DNA of 33,727 bases from Planctomycetota bacterium (GTDB lineage Bacteria; Planctomycetota; UBA8108; UBA1146), in contig DQQH01000235.1 of the NCBI GenBank assembly GCA_015664425.1, positions 1 to 33,727 of the forward strand. Reading direction: 5' to 3'. Positions 9,181 through 18,353 of the stretch are shown one piece after another. Under the pieces are notes generated by a model. That model saw nothing but the letters and a program-made list of their open reading frames with translations, had not been told where the DNA came from and searched no databases. Made by a program: the position numbers and the translations under genes. Every line of letters begins with the position of its first letter. Within the stretch, counting starts at the first letter, position 1.

Positions 9181-9282
9181 GACGCCTGCCCTTTGGTTTT
9201 CCGAAGCGAGCGCTGGCGTTGGTGCCAAGAGTCGAGAATCCCCGGTTGAAGCCGGCAAAGCGGAGAAAAGCGGAAACACGGA

Positions 9283-9552
9283 ATGAGCATCACTCTAGAG
9301 CGTAAGAATGAACTGATCGAAGAGTACCGCATCGGCGAGAACGACCGCGGCTCTGTGCAGGTTCAGACAGCGGTGCTGACCGAGCGGATCAGGAATCTGA
9401 CCGAGCATCTCAAGAGCAACAGGAAGGATTACGCGAGCCAGCGTGGCCTTCTGCTGCTGGTCGGTCGCAGGAGACGACTGCTGCGCTACCTCAAGCGCAC
9501 CAATCACGCCGAATATCTCCGTCTGATCGGCTCCCTGGGGCTGCGTCGCTGA
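9283..9552 (+). CDS. rpsO: 30S ribosomal protein S15
   Basis: 89 aa; [52 protein letters not shown]. Confidence 0.97.
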   Translation: MSITLERKNELIEEYRIGENDRGSVQVQTAVLTERIRNLTEHLKSNRKDYASQRGLLLLVGRRRRLLRYLKRTNHAEYLRLIGSLGLRR

Positions 9553-9891
9553 CCATCTGAGTTCAAGAGCGCACCGCGCTGCTCCGCCGATTGTCCGTGA
9601 ATTCCGGGCAGCCTGCACTCCTGAAACGAAGAACAGTACCCCTGATACCAAGTTTGGCGATAGAGAAGAGTGTCCCGACAACGCCGACCTGGCGCGCTAG
9701 AGGGGCAGCGGATCATTTCCGGGAGGCAGTCGGGGCCGTTGCTCCGGGGCCTGGCTAGTGTTCCCGGCACGGTTGCGACCCGTGGGAAGTTGGCGTCGAG
9801 CGAGAATTCCTCGCTGCGTCCTGTTCGAGCGGTAGTTGCGGTGGAGAAAATTACAATCAGGAGCAAGCGGATCGGACGCAAGGACGTCCGG

Positions 9892-9913
9892 GACAGCATC
9901 AGCTGTCAGGAGG
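9892..9913 (+). promoter_or_regulatory. Hairpin GACAGC-atca-GCTGTC abutting the pnp Shine-Dalgarno AGGAGG
   Basis: Stem 9892-9897/9902-9907; SD 9908-9913; ATG 9918. Confidence 0.45.
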
Positions 9914-9917
9914 ATCG

Positions 9918-12146
9918 ATGAAGTACGAAGTTTCAAGGGAGATCGGCGGTCGCACGCTTACGATCGAAACCGGAGTGATGGCAAAGCAGGCGAGCGGATC
10001 GGTACTGGTCCGTTACGGTGACATCGTGGTTTTCAGCGCAGTGACGTGGGGAGAGCCCCGTCAAGGACTGGATTTCTTCCCCCTGACGGTGGACTACCGG
10101 GAGAACAACTACGCAGCCGGCAAAATTCCAGGGGGTTTCTTCAAACGTGAAGGACGCCCGACCACAAAGGAGATTCTCACCTGCAGGATGATCGACCGTC
10201 CTGTGAGACCTCTCTTCCCTGATGGCTACAAAAAAGATCTCTCCGTTGTTGCTGCAGTGATGTCTGCCGACCGCAAGACCGATCCTGACACCATCGCCAT
10301 GATCGCAGCCTCGGCAGCGTTGAGCATCTCTGAAGTTCCTTTCCTCGGTCCCATTGGCGCAGTTCGCGTCGGTAGGGTCGATGGCAATTTCATCATCAAT
10401 CCCGTCTTCGAGGACCGTGGAAAATCAGATCTAGATCTGGTGATCGCTGCCACAGGCGAGGCGATCACGATGGTCGAAGCGAGTGCCCGCGAGGTCGAGG
10501 AGCAGGTGGTCATCGACGGTCTCGAGTTCGCTCATAACGTCTGCAAGGAGGTCGTCGAGATGATCAACGACCTCGTTCGCCAGTGCGGCAAGGAGACCGT
10601 GGAGTGGGAAGTTCCGGAGATCGATGAGGAACTGCGCGAGAAGGTTCGCTCGATGTCGTTCGACGACGTTCGTGCGGCCCTCAGGACCGAGGGCAAGCAT
10701 TCCCGAAAGGAAGCGGTCAGCGCCATCTGCAACGCAGTGATCGAAGAACTCTGCCCGCCAGACCAGGTCGAGGAGGGAACCTGCCCCGACCCGAAGGTGG
10801 TCAAGGGCTTCCTTGGAGAGGTCAAAAAGAAGGCAGAACGTGACATCATCATCAAGGATGGTTGCCGTACCGATGGCCGTGATTACGACCAGATCAGAGC
10901 GATCTCAACCGAAGTGGCGATGCTTCCCTGTGCCCACGGTTCTTCCCTCTTTACCCGTGGTGAAACGCAGGCCCTTGCAACCGCAACTCTCGGAACTGGT
11001 TTCGATGAGCAGCGTATCGATGGCCTGATCGATGAGCACAAGGAGCACTTCATGCTCCATTACAACTTCCCGGCCTACTGTGTCGGGGAGAGCTGGCCAA
11101 ACCGGGGTCCGAAACGGCGTGAGATCGGCCACGGTACTCTCGCCGAACGTGCCCTTCGACCGATTCTTCCCGACCGCGATGATTTTCCTTATACAATTCG
11201 CATCGTCAGCGATGTGCTGGAGTCCAACGGGTCCTCGTCGATGGCAACTGTCTGCGGTGGGACCCTGGCGATGATGGATGCAGGGGTGAAGATCTCTCGT
11301 CCTGTTGCCGGAATTGCCATGGGCCTCGTCCAGGACGGCGAACAGTCCTTTATCCTCTCTGACATTCTCGGCAGCGAGGACGCTGTTGGTGACATGGACT
11401 TCAAGGTTGCCGGAACCCAGAAGGGAATCACCGCCATCCAGATGGACATCAAGATCAAGGGGATGAACCGCAATCTGATGGCCAAAGCGCTCGAGCAGGC
11501 TCGCACCGGTCGGCTCCATATCCTCAGAAAGATGCTCGAAGGCGACATCGATCGCCCTCGCTCCCAGGTTTCTCCTCACGCGCCGAAGGTGATCCGGATC
11601 AAGATCAACCCCGAAAAGATCGGCATTGTGATCGGTCCAGGAGGGAAGATGATCAAGGGGATCCAGGAGGAGACGGGAGCCAAGATCGACATCGAGGACG
11701 ATGGCACCGTTACCGTCTGGGGCAAGGACCTCGAGAGCGCAACCGCTGCTCGGGAGCGTATCGACATGCTCACCGAGGAAGTCGAGATCGGGCGTACTTA
11801 CGATGGACGGGTGGTTTCGATCAAGGACTTCGGATGCTTTGTCGAGGTTCTTCCGGGACAGGAAGGTCTGGTGCACGTTTCGGAGCTGGCAGGAGACTTC
11901 ATCGACGACGTCAGTTCTGTCGTCTCGAGAGGGGATGACCTGCGAGTGAAGGTGCTCTCCATCGATCCACAAGGGCGAATGCGTCTCTCCCACAAGGCGG
12001 TTCTTGTCGACGAAGGCAAGCTCCAGCCGGCCACCGGCGGAGATGATCGACCGCCGCGTGGATCGCGAGATGGAGGCGGTCGCGACGGTGCCAGGGGCGG
12101 CGGAGATCACGGCGGCAATCGTCGTGGCCCACGCCGGGACCGCTAG
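9918..12146 (+). CDS. pnp: Polynucleotide phosphorylase
   Basis: Two RNase PH-like halves, KH (INPEKIGIVIGPGGKMIKGIQEETGAKIDIEDDG), S1 (GRTYDGRVVSIKDFGCFVEVLPGQEGLVHVSEL), RG-rich tail; follows rpsO. Confidence 0.97.
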   Translation: MKYEVSREIGGRTLTIETGVMAKQASGSVLVRYGDIVVFSAVTWGEPRQGLDFFPLTVDYRENNYAAGKIPGGFFKREGRPTTKEILTCRMIDRPVRPLFPDGYKKDLSVVAAVMSADRKTDPDTIAMIAASAALSISEVPFLGPIGAVRVGRVDGNFIINPVFEDRGKSDLDLVIAATGEAITMVEASAREVEEQVVIDGLEFAHNVCKEVVEMINDLVRQCGKETVEWEVPEIDEELREKVRSMSFDDVRAALRTEGKHSRKEAVSAICNAVIEELCPPDQVEEGTCPDPKVVKGFLGEVKKKAERDIIIKDGCRTDGRDYDQIRAISTEVAMLPCAHGSSLFTRGETQALATATLGTGFDEQRIDGLIDEHKEHFMLHYNFPAYCVGESWPNRGPKRREIGHGTLAERALRPILPDRDDFPYTIRIVSDVLESNGSSSMATVCGGTLAMMDAGVKISRPVAGIAMGLVQDGEQSFILSDILGSEDAVGDMDFKVAGTQKGITAIQMDIKIKGMNRNLMAKALEQARTGRLHILRKMLEGDIDRPRSQVSPHAPKVIRIKINPEKIGIVIGPGGKMIKGIQEETGAKIDIEDDGTVTVWGKDLESATAARERIDMLTEEVEIGRTYDGRVVSIKDFGCFVEVLPGQEGLVHVSELAGDFIDDVSSVVSRGDDLRVKVLSIDPQGRMRLSHKAVLVDEGKLQPATGGDDRPPRGSRDGGGRDGARGGGDHGGNRRGPRRDR

Positions 12147-12165
12147 TCCAAACAGTGATGGCTCG

Positions 12166-12201
12166 AGCAGGGGGACCGGTCGACTGGCCGGTCCCCCTGC
12201 T
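12166..12201 (+). terminator. Terminator-like hairpin after pnp
   Basis: Perfect 14-bp stem AGCAGGGGGACCGG / CCGGTCCCCCTGCT with 8-nt loop; short T stretch only (TTCAT). Confidence 0.6.
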
Positions 12202-12250
12202 TTCATCCTGGCTCTTGACCCTGAAGGAGTCCGCCGTTCTGCTGATCTCG

Positions 12251-12925
12251 ATGAAGACCAACCTGCTGCTCCTTCTCCTGCTTTCCGGCGGTCTCGCTAT
12301 CGCTGACGAATTACCCCTCCCCAAAGTTCTGGGAATGGGTCGGATGGTCGTCGAGGTTGCACCACTCGAAGTGATAGGCCGGGCCCTCTCGACTCCTGAA
12401 GGTTGGGGTTTTCACCAGGCTCGTGAATCTGACGATTCCCTCTTCCGAGTGATCGCGGGTGACGGGTTTTCCACCGGGCTTCTTTACTTCGATAAAGCGG
12501 GAAACCTGCTCCTTGTCGATGGCGACCAGGGGGCTGAAAAGCGAATTGGTAGGCGTTGCAGTGAGGCTGAAAAACTGGTGAAGGTCCGAAACCAGAGTAT
12601 CACCGACGCCTGGCGCCAGGCCCTCTCGAGACGAGCCGCCGGAGATCGCCCTGGAGAAGTGCGCTATCTGCTGGCATTGTCGGGTACTTCCATCCGCGAC
12701 AGTGCTGAAATCCTCGACGCTAGAAGCAGATTGAAACAACTGGAGAAGATTGCTCTCGAGGAATTCTGGAAACTTCTCGCCAGCGAGGGCAGCGTGAGCA
12801 ACGCGAACCTGGTCAAGGAGCTTCGAAAACTCGAAAAACTCGACGCCGGTCTTGGAATTGCCGCTGCTGTCACCCGCGAGCGCCTGCGCATCGAGGCGGG
12901 GATCACGGTCAAGGGAGATTCTTGA
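12251..12925 (+). CDS. Hypothetical secreted protein
   Basis: ORF 12155-12925; ATG 12251 gives a signal peptide MKTNLLLLLLLSGGLAIADE. The longer start overlaps the post-pnp hairpin. Confidence 0.55.
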   Translation: MKTNLLLLLLLSGGLAIADELPLPKVLGMGRMVVEVAPLEVIGRALSTPEGWGFHQARESDDSLFRVIAGDGFSTGLLYFDKAGNLLLVDGDQGAEKRIGRRCSEAEKLVKVRNQSITDAWRQALSRRAAGDRPGEVRYLLALSGTSIRDSAEILDARSRLKQLEKIALEEFWKLLASEGSVSNANLVKELRKLEKLDAGLGIAAAVTRERLRIEAGITVKGDS

Positions 12926-14433
12926 TGCGGTGGTTGCTCAGAGACGTGCAACCATTCCCGCCGAAGCAGTCCCTGCCAATGAATTGCGATCTCCTCATCG
13001 ATGGCCATCGAGTGGTCGAGTGGACCCCGGTTGGGAAGGGCCAGGAATCTGGGGCTACGGTTGTCGATGTCGATGGCCGCTGGCTTCTGCCAGCCTTTGT
13101 CGACAGCCACCAGCATCTCTTGTTCTCTGCCCAGCGTCGGGCAGAGAACCTCTCCGTTACTACCAGCCCCGCTGACTTGATCAAAACGCTGCCCGCGACC
13201 GAACGCGGGAACTGGCTTGTCGACAGCGGTTGGAGAGACCCTCTCCCCGACAGACTGATTCCCGATCCGCGCCGATTTCTTGATTCCATCGCTCAAGATC
13301 GACCGATCTTTCTGTGGGCCATCGATCATCATCGAGCCCTGGTCAACAGTGCCGCCCTTTTCGAGGCTAATATCGATCCTCAGCAGCACTCGGGCATTGC
13401 TGTAGAGGAGGAGGCGGAGAGAATCTGGCGTCGAGTCCCCGATGCCGAGATCGACCTCTCTGGTCGGATCGAAAGATTGCATCGACTTGGAGTGGCTGCG
13501 GTCACCACCTTCGACCGTGGTGTATCCCGCAAGATTCTCCAGGAACACTGTGCTGCCGGCGACCCGGGCCTGTGGATCCGCCATGGCATGGCAGGAGAAG
13601 AACTACTCGAGGCGATCGAAACCGGCGAGGATCCGAAACCAACCTCGAACAGGGAGTCACTGTTTCTGGTGCCTTGGGTGAAGTTATTTCTCGACGGTAC
13701 CCTCGGGTCGCGTACCGCATGGATGAAGAGCGACTATTCGGACCAGCCGGGTGAAAGAGGAGTCAGGCGAATCAGCAAAAATGATCTGGAGAGTCATGTC
13801 GAACGGGCCGCCTCCCGCGGCTGGGGCCTGGCGATCCACGCCATCGGCGACAGGGCGGTTCAGGAAGCGATCGCTGCAATTCTTCGTGCCCGGGAACTCG
13901 GCGCCACGGCAATTCCCCACCGGATCGAACACGCCCAGTTGATCGATCCCGATGATCTGCCTGCCCTCGTTTCGAGCGGTGCGATCGCTTCTGTCCAGGC
14001 CTGTCACATCATCGAGGACCGGAAAATCGCTGACGACCGCTGGGGAGATCGATGCATGGGGGCTTTTCCCCTGGCTACTCTCGAACGAGCCGGTGTTCCA
14101 ATGATCCTGGGGAGCGACGCTCCAATCGAGAGTGCCGACCCGTGGCTCGATATCGCTTCTGCGGTGAATCGGAGCGATCGCTCGTGCTGCGCACAGCCCT
14201 GGGTCAAGAGCGAGCGTATTGTCTTCCCCCGGGCTTTCCATGCCAGGACAAGAGCAGCCGCTGACGGAAATCTCCTGCCCAGGGGATGGGGGACTCTCGA
14301 CCCTGGGACTCACGCGGACCTTCAGATACTGGATGCACTAGATCCTGTCAGCATCACTTGCTGGCAGGAGGCGTCGATCTTCGACATGATGTGCCTCGGT
14401 GAATGGCGACTGGGAAATTTGGAGCGCCTCTGA
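12922..14433 (+). CDS. Amidohydrolase family protein (YtcJ-like)
   Basis: LLPAFVDSHQHLLF, VKLFLDGTLGSRTAWM, IHAIGDRAVQEAI, RIEHAQLIDPDD, MILGSDAPIESADPWLDI. Confidence 0.8.
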   Translation: MMRWLLRDVQPFPPKQSLPMNCDLLIDGHRVVEWTPVGKGQESGATVVDVDGRWLLPAFVDSHQHLLFSAQRRAENLSVTTSPADLIKTLPATERGNWLVDSGWRDPLPDRLIPDPRRFLDSIAQDRPIFLWAIDHHRALVNSAALFEANIDPQQHSGIAVEEEAERIWRRVPDAEIDLSGRIERLHRLGVAAVTTFDRGVSRKILQEHCAAGDPGLWIRHGMAGEELLEAIETGEDPKPTSNRESLFLVPWVKLFLDGTLGSRTAWMKSDYSDQPGERGVRRISKNDLESHVERAASRGWGLAIHAIGDRAVQEAIAAILRARELGATAIPHRIEHAQLIDPDDLPALVSSGAIASVQACHIIEDRKIADDRWGDRCMGAFPLATLERAGVPMILGSDAPIESADPWLDIASAVNRSDRSCCAQPWVKSERIVFPRAFHARTRAAADGNLLPRGWGTLDPGTHADLQILDALDPVSITCWQEASIFDMMCLGEWRLGNLERL

Positions 14434-14452
14434 CGGTGGAAAGAAGGCCAAT

Positions 14453-15373
14453 TTGCAGACGGTGGTGGACCTCCACGTGGACACCTTGCCACGAATCTCC
14501 GCGGGAGAAGGGCGTTTTGCGACCGGTGAAGGGAAACTCCAGGTCGATCTCGAACGCTGCACACGCGGCTCGGTGCGGCTCCTCCTGACTGCGCTGTACA
14601 CCACCGATGGCGCTCCTGATCCGTGGGGCGAGGTCGAGAGGATGCTGGGGGTCCGGGACCAGGAACAGGGCCTCAGGACGGTCACGTCGCCCTCGCAACT
14701 GGAGACTCTCCAGGCCGATGAGGTCGGTTCCCTGGCCACCATCGAAAATGGGCAGTCTCTCCAGGGACGTCGGGACCGGGTCGAGAAACTCCACCGCAGA
14801 GGGGTCCGGATCATCGGGATCACTTGGAACGGCGCCAACGACCTCGCTGAGGGGGTGATGGAAGACCGGGGCAACGGCCTCACCCGGGCTGGTCGTGAGA
14901 TCGTTGGTGAGGTGAAGGAACTGCAGATGGCCATCGACATTTCCCATCTCAATCCCGAGGGAGTCAGAGATGTCGCAGCTTCCGAGGTTCCCTTCCTGGC
15001 GACCCACTCCAATGCGAGGGCCCTCTGGGATCACCCGCGAAACCTCACCGATGAACAGATCCATTGCGTCGGCAGTTGTGGCGGGATTATCGGGATCAAC
15101 TTCTACCCGCCCTTCCTTGGAGAAAAGGGGACGGTTGATGTCGGCACGGTGGTCGCTCACATCCGCCATGTTGCCGAACTCATCGGGCCCGAGCATTTGG
15201 GGATTGGCAGCGATCTCGATGGCATCTCCTTGTTCCCCGAGGGACTGAGAGACCATGGCGATCTGCATCGCCTCACTTCGGCGCTGGAGAGTGCGGGTTT
15301 CAGTGCCAATGAGGTCGAGGGGATAGTCGGGAGAAACTTCCTGCGCTGGTGGGAGAGCTGGTGCGGCACCTAG
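14453..15373 (+). CDS. Membrane dipeptidase-like protein (peptidase M19 family)
   Basis: VVDLHVDTL, IDISHLNPEG, ATHSNARAL, GGIIGINFYPPFL, HLGIGSDLDGI. TTG 14453 with upstream GGAAAGAAGG preferred over track start 14399. Confidence 0.8.
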   Translation: MQTVVDLHVDTLPRISAGEGRFATGEGKLQVDLERCTRGSVRLLLTALYTTDGAPDPWGEVERMLGVRDQEQGLRTVTSPSQLETLQADEVGSLATIENGQSLQGRRDRVEKLHRRGVRIIGITWNGANDLAEGVMEDRGNGLTRAGREIVGEVKELQMAIDISHLNPEGVRDVAASEVPFLATHSNARALWDHPRNLTDEQIHCVGSCGGIIGINFYPPFLGEKGTVDVGTVVAHIRHVAELIGPEHLGIGSDLDGISLFPEGLRDHGDLHRLTSALESAGFSANEVEGIVGRNFLRWWESWCGT

Positions 15374-16488
15374 CCGTGTTTCTGCTTCTCTGCATCATCG
15401 GGTGAGAACCTGGCGATGACCCGGTCACAAAAACTTCGCCCTTCCTGGGGATTTAGCGCCTTCCATCTTCCGCTCCGGGTGCGTTCGGCGATCGATTCAC
15501 CGGAATAACGGACGCTGGTGATGTGGGTTCCGTCGAAGCTAAAGACATGGACCCGATTGTGGGGGCCCCTGACAACGTAGGTGAACTCCCGACGGTCGTG
15601 GAAAAGGTCTGACTCCCGGGAGCTGAGGACATCGGAGAGGGCGCTGGCGGTGGGGCGATCGGGATCCCTGCTGCGAACCTGAGCGTGATGGGTTCGGCGG
15701 GACCCCCTGCGCAGGAGCTTGTCGAGGTGATCGCAGGAACTTCTCATCGAATCGAGAATCTCCTGACGGATCGTAGGCAGTGATATCCGCTTGCCGGTGC
15801 GGACGCCGGTGGCGATCTTCTCCTCGATCTGGTGGAGGCCTTCTCGAAGGAAGCCGATCCAGCCCCCGAGGTGGGGGACCGGGCCATGGGCGAGAAGGCT
15901 CGGAAGATGGTGTGGCGGAGGCAAGGAAACGACGAGGTTCAGGGTGTATCGCGGTGCCGGCCCTCGGCGGTGGTGCTCCATTAGCAGGGCAGTGACCGAG
16001 AAAGTCCTGGACCGGTCTCCTTCGAGGGTGAACCGGGGGAGGGAAAAACCCCCGGCCAGGACGCTACCGAGAATGCGGGCATGAGTCGGAGGCCTCTCGA
16101 ACTCGGGGAGGACGTCCCCCGCGAGATCCGCGATGGGGTGGAAGACTGCCACCGGAAGGGGCGGAGAGGAATGCAGTCGATCGACACGGGGGTCGCCGAT
16201 CTCGATGAGCCACGAGGCAAAGTTCCTCCAGATGGGAACACCGGTGGGGGAGATGGAACTGAGAACCGCCCTCTGATCGGAGGGGAGGGAGTGCTCGCAA
16301 ACGGGCGAGGAGCACCAGGAACAGGGGACGTGACCGTTGCGGTACCCCAGGACCTCGGTGGAAGCCTGCTCCGAGATCGACCCGACCTGCTCCGATATGG
16401 CGGAGAGGAAATCGTCGCAAGCTCGCTTCCAGCCCTTGCCCGAGATCTGTACTGGAACTCTCAGGTTGAGTTCGATCCTGTCGGGCAA
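15370..16488 (-). CDS. Orphan protein with CxxCxxxxCxH motif; the 5' end probably extends to ATG at 16624 with a 1-nt frame disruption at a C9 tract
   Basis: Only long minus-strand ORF not lying antisense to a better gene. Contains CSWCSSPVCEH. Reading frame stays open upstream of the annotated TTG start without any ATG/GTG/TTG. Confidence 0.6.
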   Translation of the reverse strand: MPDRIELNLRVPVQISGKGWKRACDDFLSAISEQVGSISEQASTEVLGYRNGHVPCSWCSSPVCEHSLPSDQRAVLSSISPTGVPIWRNFASWLIEIGDPRVDRLHSSPPLPVAVFHPIADLAGDVLPEFERPPTHARILGSVLAGGFSLPRFTLEGDRSRTFSVTALLMEHHRRGPAPRYTLNLVVSLPPPHHLPSLLAHGPVPHLGGWIGFLREGLHQIEEKIATGVRTGKRISLPTIRQEILDSMRSSCDHLDKLLRRGSRRTHHAQVRSRDPDRPTASALSDVLSSRESDLFHDRREFTYVVRGPHNRVHVFSFDGTHITSVRYSGESIAERTRSGRWKALNPQEGRSFCDRVIARFSPDDAEKQKHG

Positions 16489-16731
16489 CCCCGATCCATC
16501 AATTTTGGCCCCGGCGAGCAGTTTCTGGATGTATCGATCGAGGTGGCGGTAGACGGAGATCCCGGGGTCTTCCCTGGGAGCGCATTCCCGGGGGGGGGCG
16601 CGGTTTACCTCTCGAGGGAGCCATCTCCAAATCCTTCCGGGTTGATTCTAACTGACCAGGTTCTCCTGGACAGTCACCTTGTGCAGAACGGCAACGGTCC
16701 CTAACCTCTGGGCGTGAAGGGATGGTCCCCT

Positions 16732-18240
16732 GTGAAACGCACCCTCAGCGAGCACCGATGGTCTCCATCGCTGGGGTTGCTTGTCGCTCTAACATTCCTC
16801 CTGTCGACTTCACTCCTTCAGCAGCCGCTGGCTCTTGCAAGCGAGACTCCTCTTGGCGAGATTCTGCAGCTTGCACGGGAGCACGGCCTTCGCGGCAGCG
16901 AACTGTCGTTCTCCGTTGTTTTTCCCGATGGCCAGTTCATCGAGCACCGTGCGGATGTTGCGATCCCTCCCGCATCCTGCATGAAACTCCTCACCGCTGC
17001 GGCAGTCCTCGACAACCTCGGTCCTGACTTCTCCCTCGACACCGACCTGGTGGTCACCGGTTCCCTTGAGGGGGGCACCCTCGATGGTGACATCATCGTC
17101 ATCGGCAGAGGGGATCCGGCGATTTCGGGCAGGGAATTCGAGAACGATCCGGTCGCCGAACTGCGTCCCTGGGTCGGACGGCTGAAGGCACTCGGCATTC
17201 GCGTGGTCCGTGGCCAGTTGCTCGCTGACAACCGCTATTTGCAGGGCTCAACTCGCGTGCCTGACTGGCCCAGGGATCAGCTCCATCGCTGGTACTGCGC
17301 GCCATCGGGAGCGTTGAACCTCAATGACAATTGTTTCGACATCGTGGTCAAACCCGGTGAATCGGGCTCCATTAGTGTCGACCTCCGACCGTCCAACGCA
17401 CTGGCGCATCTGGAGGGCACGATTTTTCCGACCCAACTGCGCAGGGAGCATCTCTACCGCATCGATCGGGCACCGAACAGTTGGACGGTGAAGGTGAGCG
17501 GTCGATTCCTGACGACAGCCAGCGAAAGGGTCGAGTGGGTCACCGTTCCCGATCCGACCCGCGCCTTCCTCGGTGTCTTCCACAAGATGCTGGAGGACTC
17601 CGGAATCACCATCGAAGGCACGAAGAGGGATGCTCCTCGATTGCAGGAAGGCCGCCTCGTCGGCAGGATCGAGCACTCCGTCGCTTCTCGCCTGCCGGTT
17701 TTTCTCAAGAGGAGCCAGAATCTCTATGGCGACTGCCTGATGCGGGTTCTCGGCCGCGAATCGGGAGGAGATGGCAGTTTTCCCTCGGGTGCTGCTGCCC
17801 TCGTCTCCCACGCCGCTGATTTTCTCGGGGAGGTGGAGGGGCTCGTCGTGCGTGATGGTTCGGGACTCTCTTCCCTGAATCGATTGCGCGCGGGGGACCT
17901 CACGCGCCTCCTCATCGGGTGGAAGAAGCGTCCCTGGTTCGACCTCCTCGATGAGGCGCTGCCCCTGGCAGGGGTCGACGGCACCCTCGAGAAACGATTC
18001 AGGAATACTCCCCTGGCCGGTCGATTGCGGGCGAAAACGGGGCACATCAACGGGGTTAGCACCCTGGCGGGGAGTTGGCGAACCGCTCGCGGAATGGTTT
18101 TCTTCTCCCTCTTCTTCCATGGCACCCCGAGCAGCACCCCGCGGGCGCGCGGTTGGCAGGAACGCACCCTACTTCACCTCGACACTCTCCTCGGGGGGCC
18201 CCCTGGTCCTGCTGGAAGTCTGCCTAAGCCAGTGGGTTAA
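16732..18240 (+). CDS. dacB: D-alanyl-D-alanine carboxypeptidase/endopeptidase, PBP4 type (peptidase S13)
   Basis: Signal peptide then PASCMKLLTAAAVL (SxxK), VRDGSGLSSLNR, AKTGHINGVSTLAG (KTG). Start 16714 or 16732. Confidence 0.85.
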   Translation: MKRTLSEHRWSPSLGLLVALTFLLSTSLLQQPLALASETPLGEILQLAREHGLRGSELSFSVVFPDGQFIEHRADVAIPPASCMKLLTAAAVLDNLGPDFSLDTDLVVTGSLEGGTLDGDIIVIGRGDPAISGREFENDPVAELRPWVGRLKALGIRVVRGQLLADNRYLQGSTRVPDWPRDQLHRWYCAPSGALNLNDNCFDIVVKPGESGSISVDLRPSNALAHLEGTIFPTQLRREHLYRIDRAPNSWTVKVSGRFLTTASERVEWVTVPDPTRAFLGVFHKMLEDSGITIEGTKRDAPRLQEGRLVGRIEHSVASRLPVFLKRSQNLYGDCLMRVLGRESGGDGSFPSGAAALVSHAADFLGEVEGLVVRDGSGLSSLNRLRAGDLTRLLIGWKKRPWFDLLDEALPLAGVDGTLEKRFRNTPLAGRLRAKTGHINGVSTLAGSWRTARGMVFFSLFFHGTPSSTPRARGWQERTLLHLDTLLGGPPGPAGSLPKPVG

Positions 18241-18303
18241 GAAACTTACACCTGTTGTAAAATGGTCTTTACACTAGGGCCTGCTGTGATTCAATAAGAA
18301 GGA

Positions 18304-18326
18304 CCCCCCCGCAAGAGCCCCCCCCC
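18304..18326. repeat. Poly-C tracts C7-N7-C9
   Basis: C7 at 18304-18310 and C9 at 18318-18326, 28 nt upstream of the first ATG of the next gene. Confidence 0.9.
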
Positions 18327-18353
18327 GGCGGTGGACCCGGTCGACGGAAGGAA

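Noticed and set aside
10905-12206. 433-aa minus-strand ORF
   Set aside because: Fully antisense to pnp, with no recognisable motifs.
16081-16704. 207-aa + strand ORF
   Set aside because: Opposite the minus-strand orphan gene; Gly/Pro/Arg-rich with no motif. The minus-strand reading looks more protein-like.
18189-18205. GGGGGG/CCCCC palindrome as a terminator
   Set aside because: Lies inside the dacB coding region with no loop and no T-tract.
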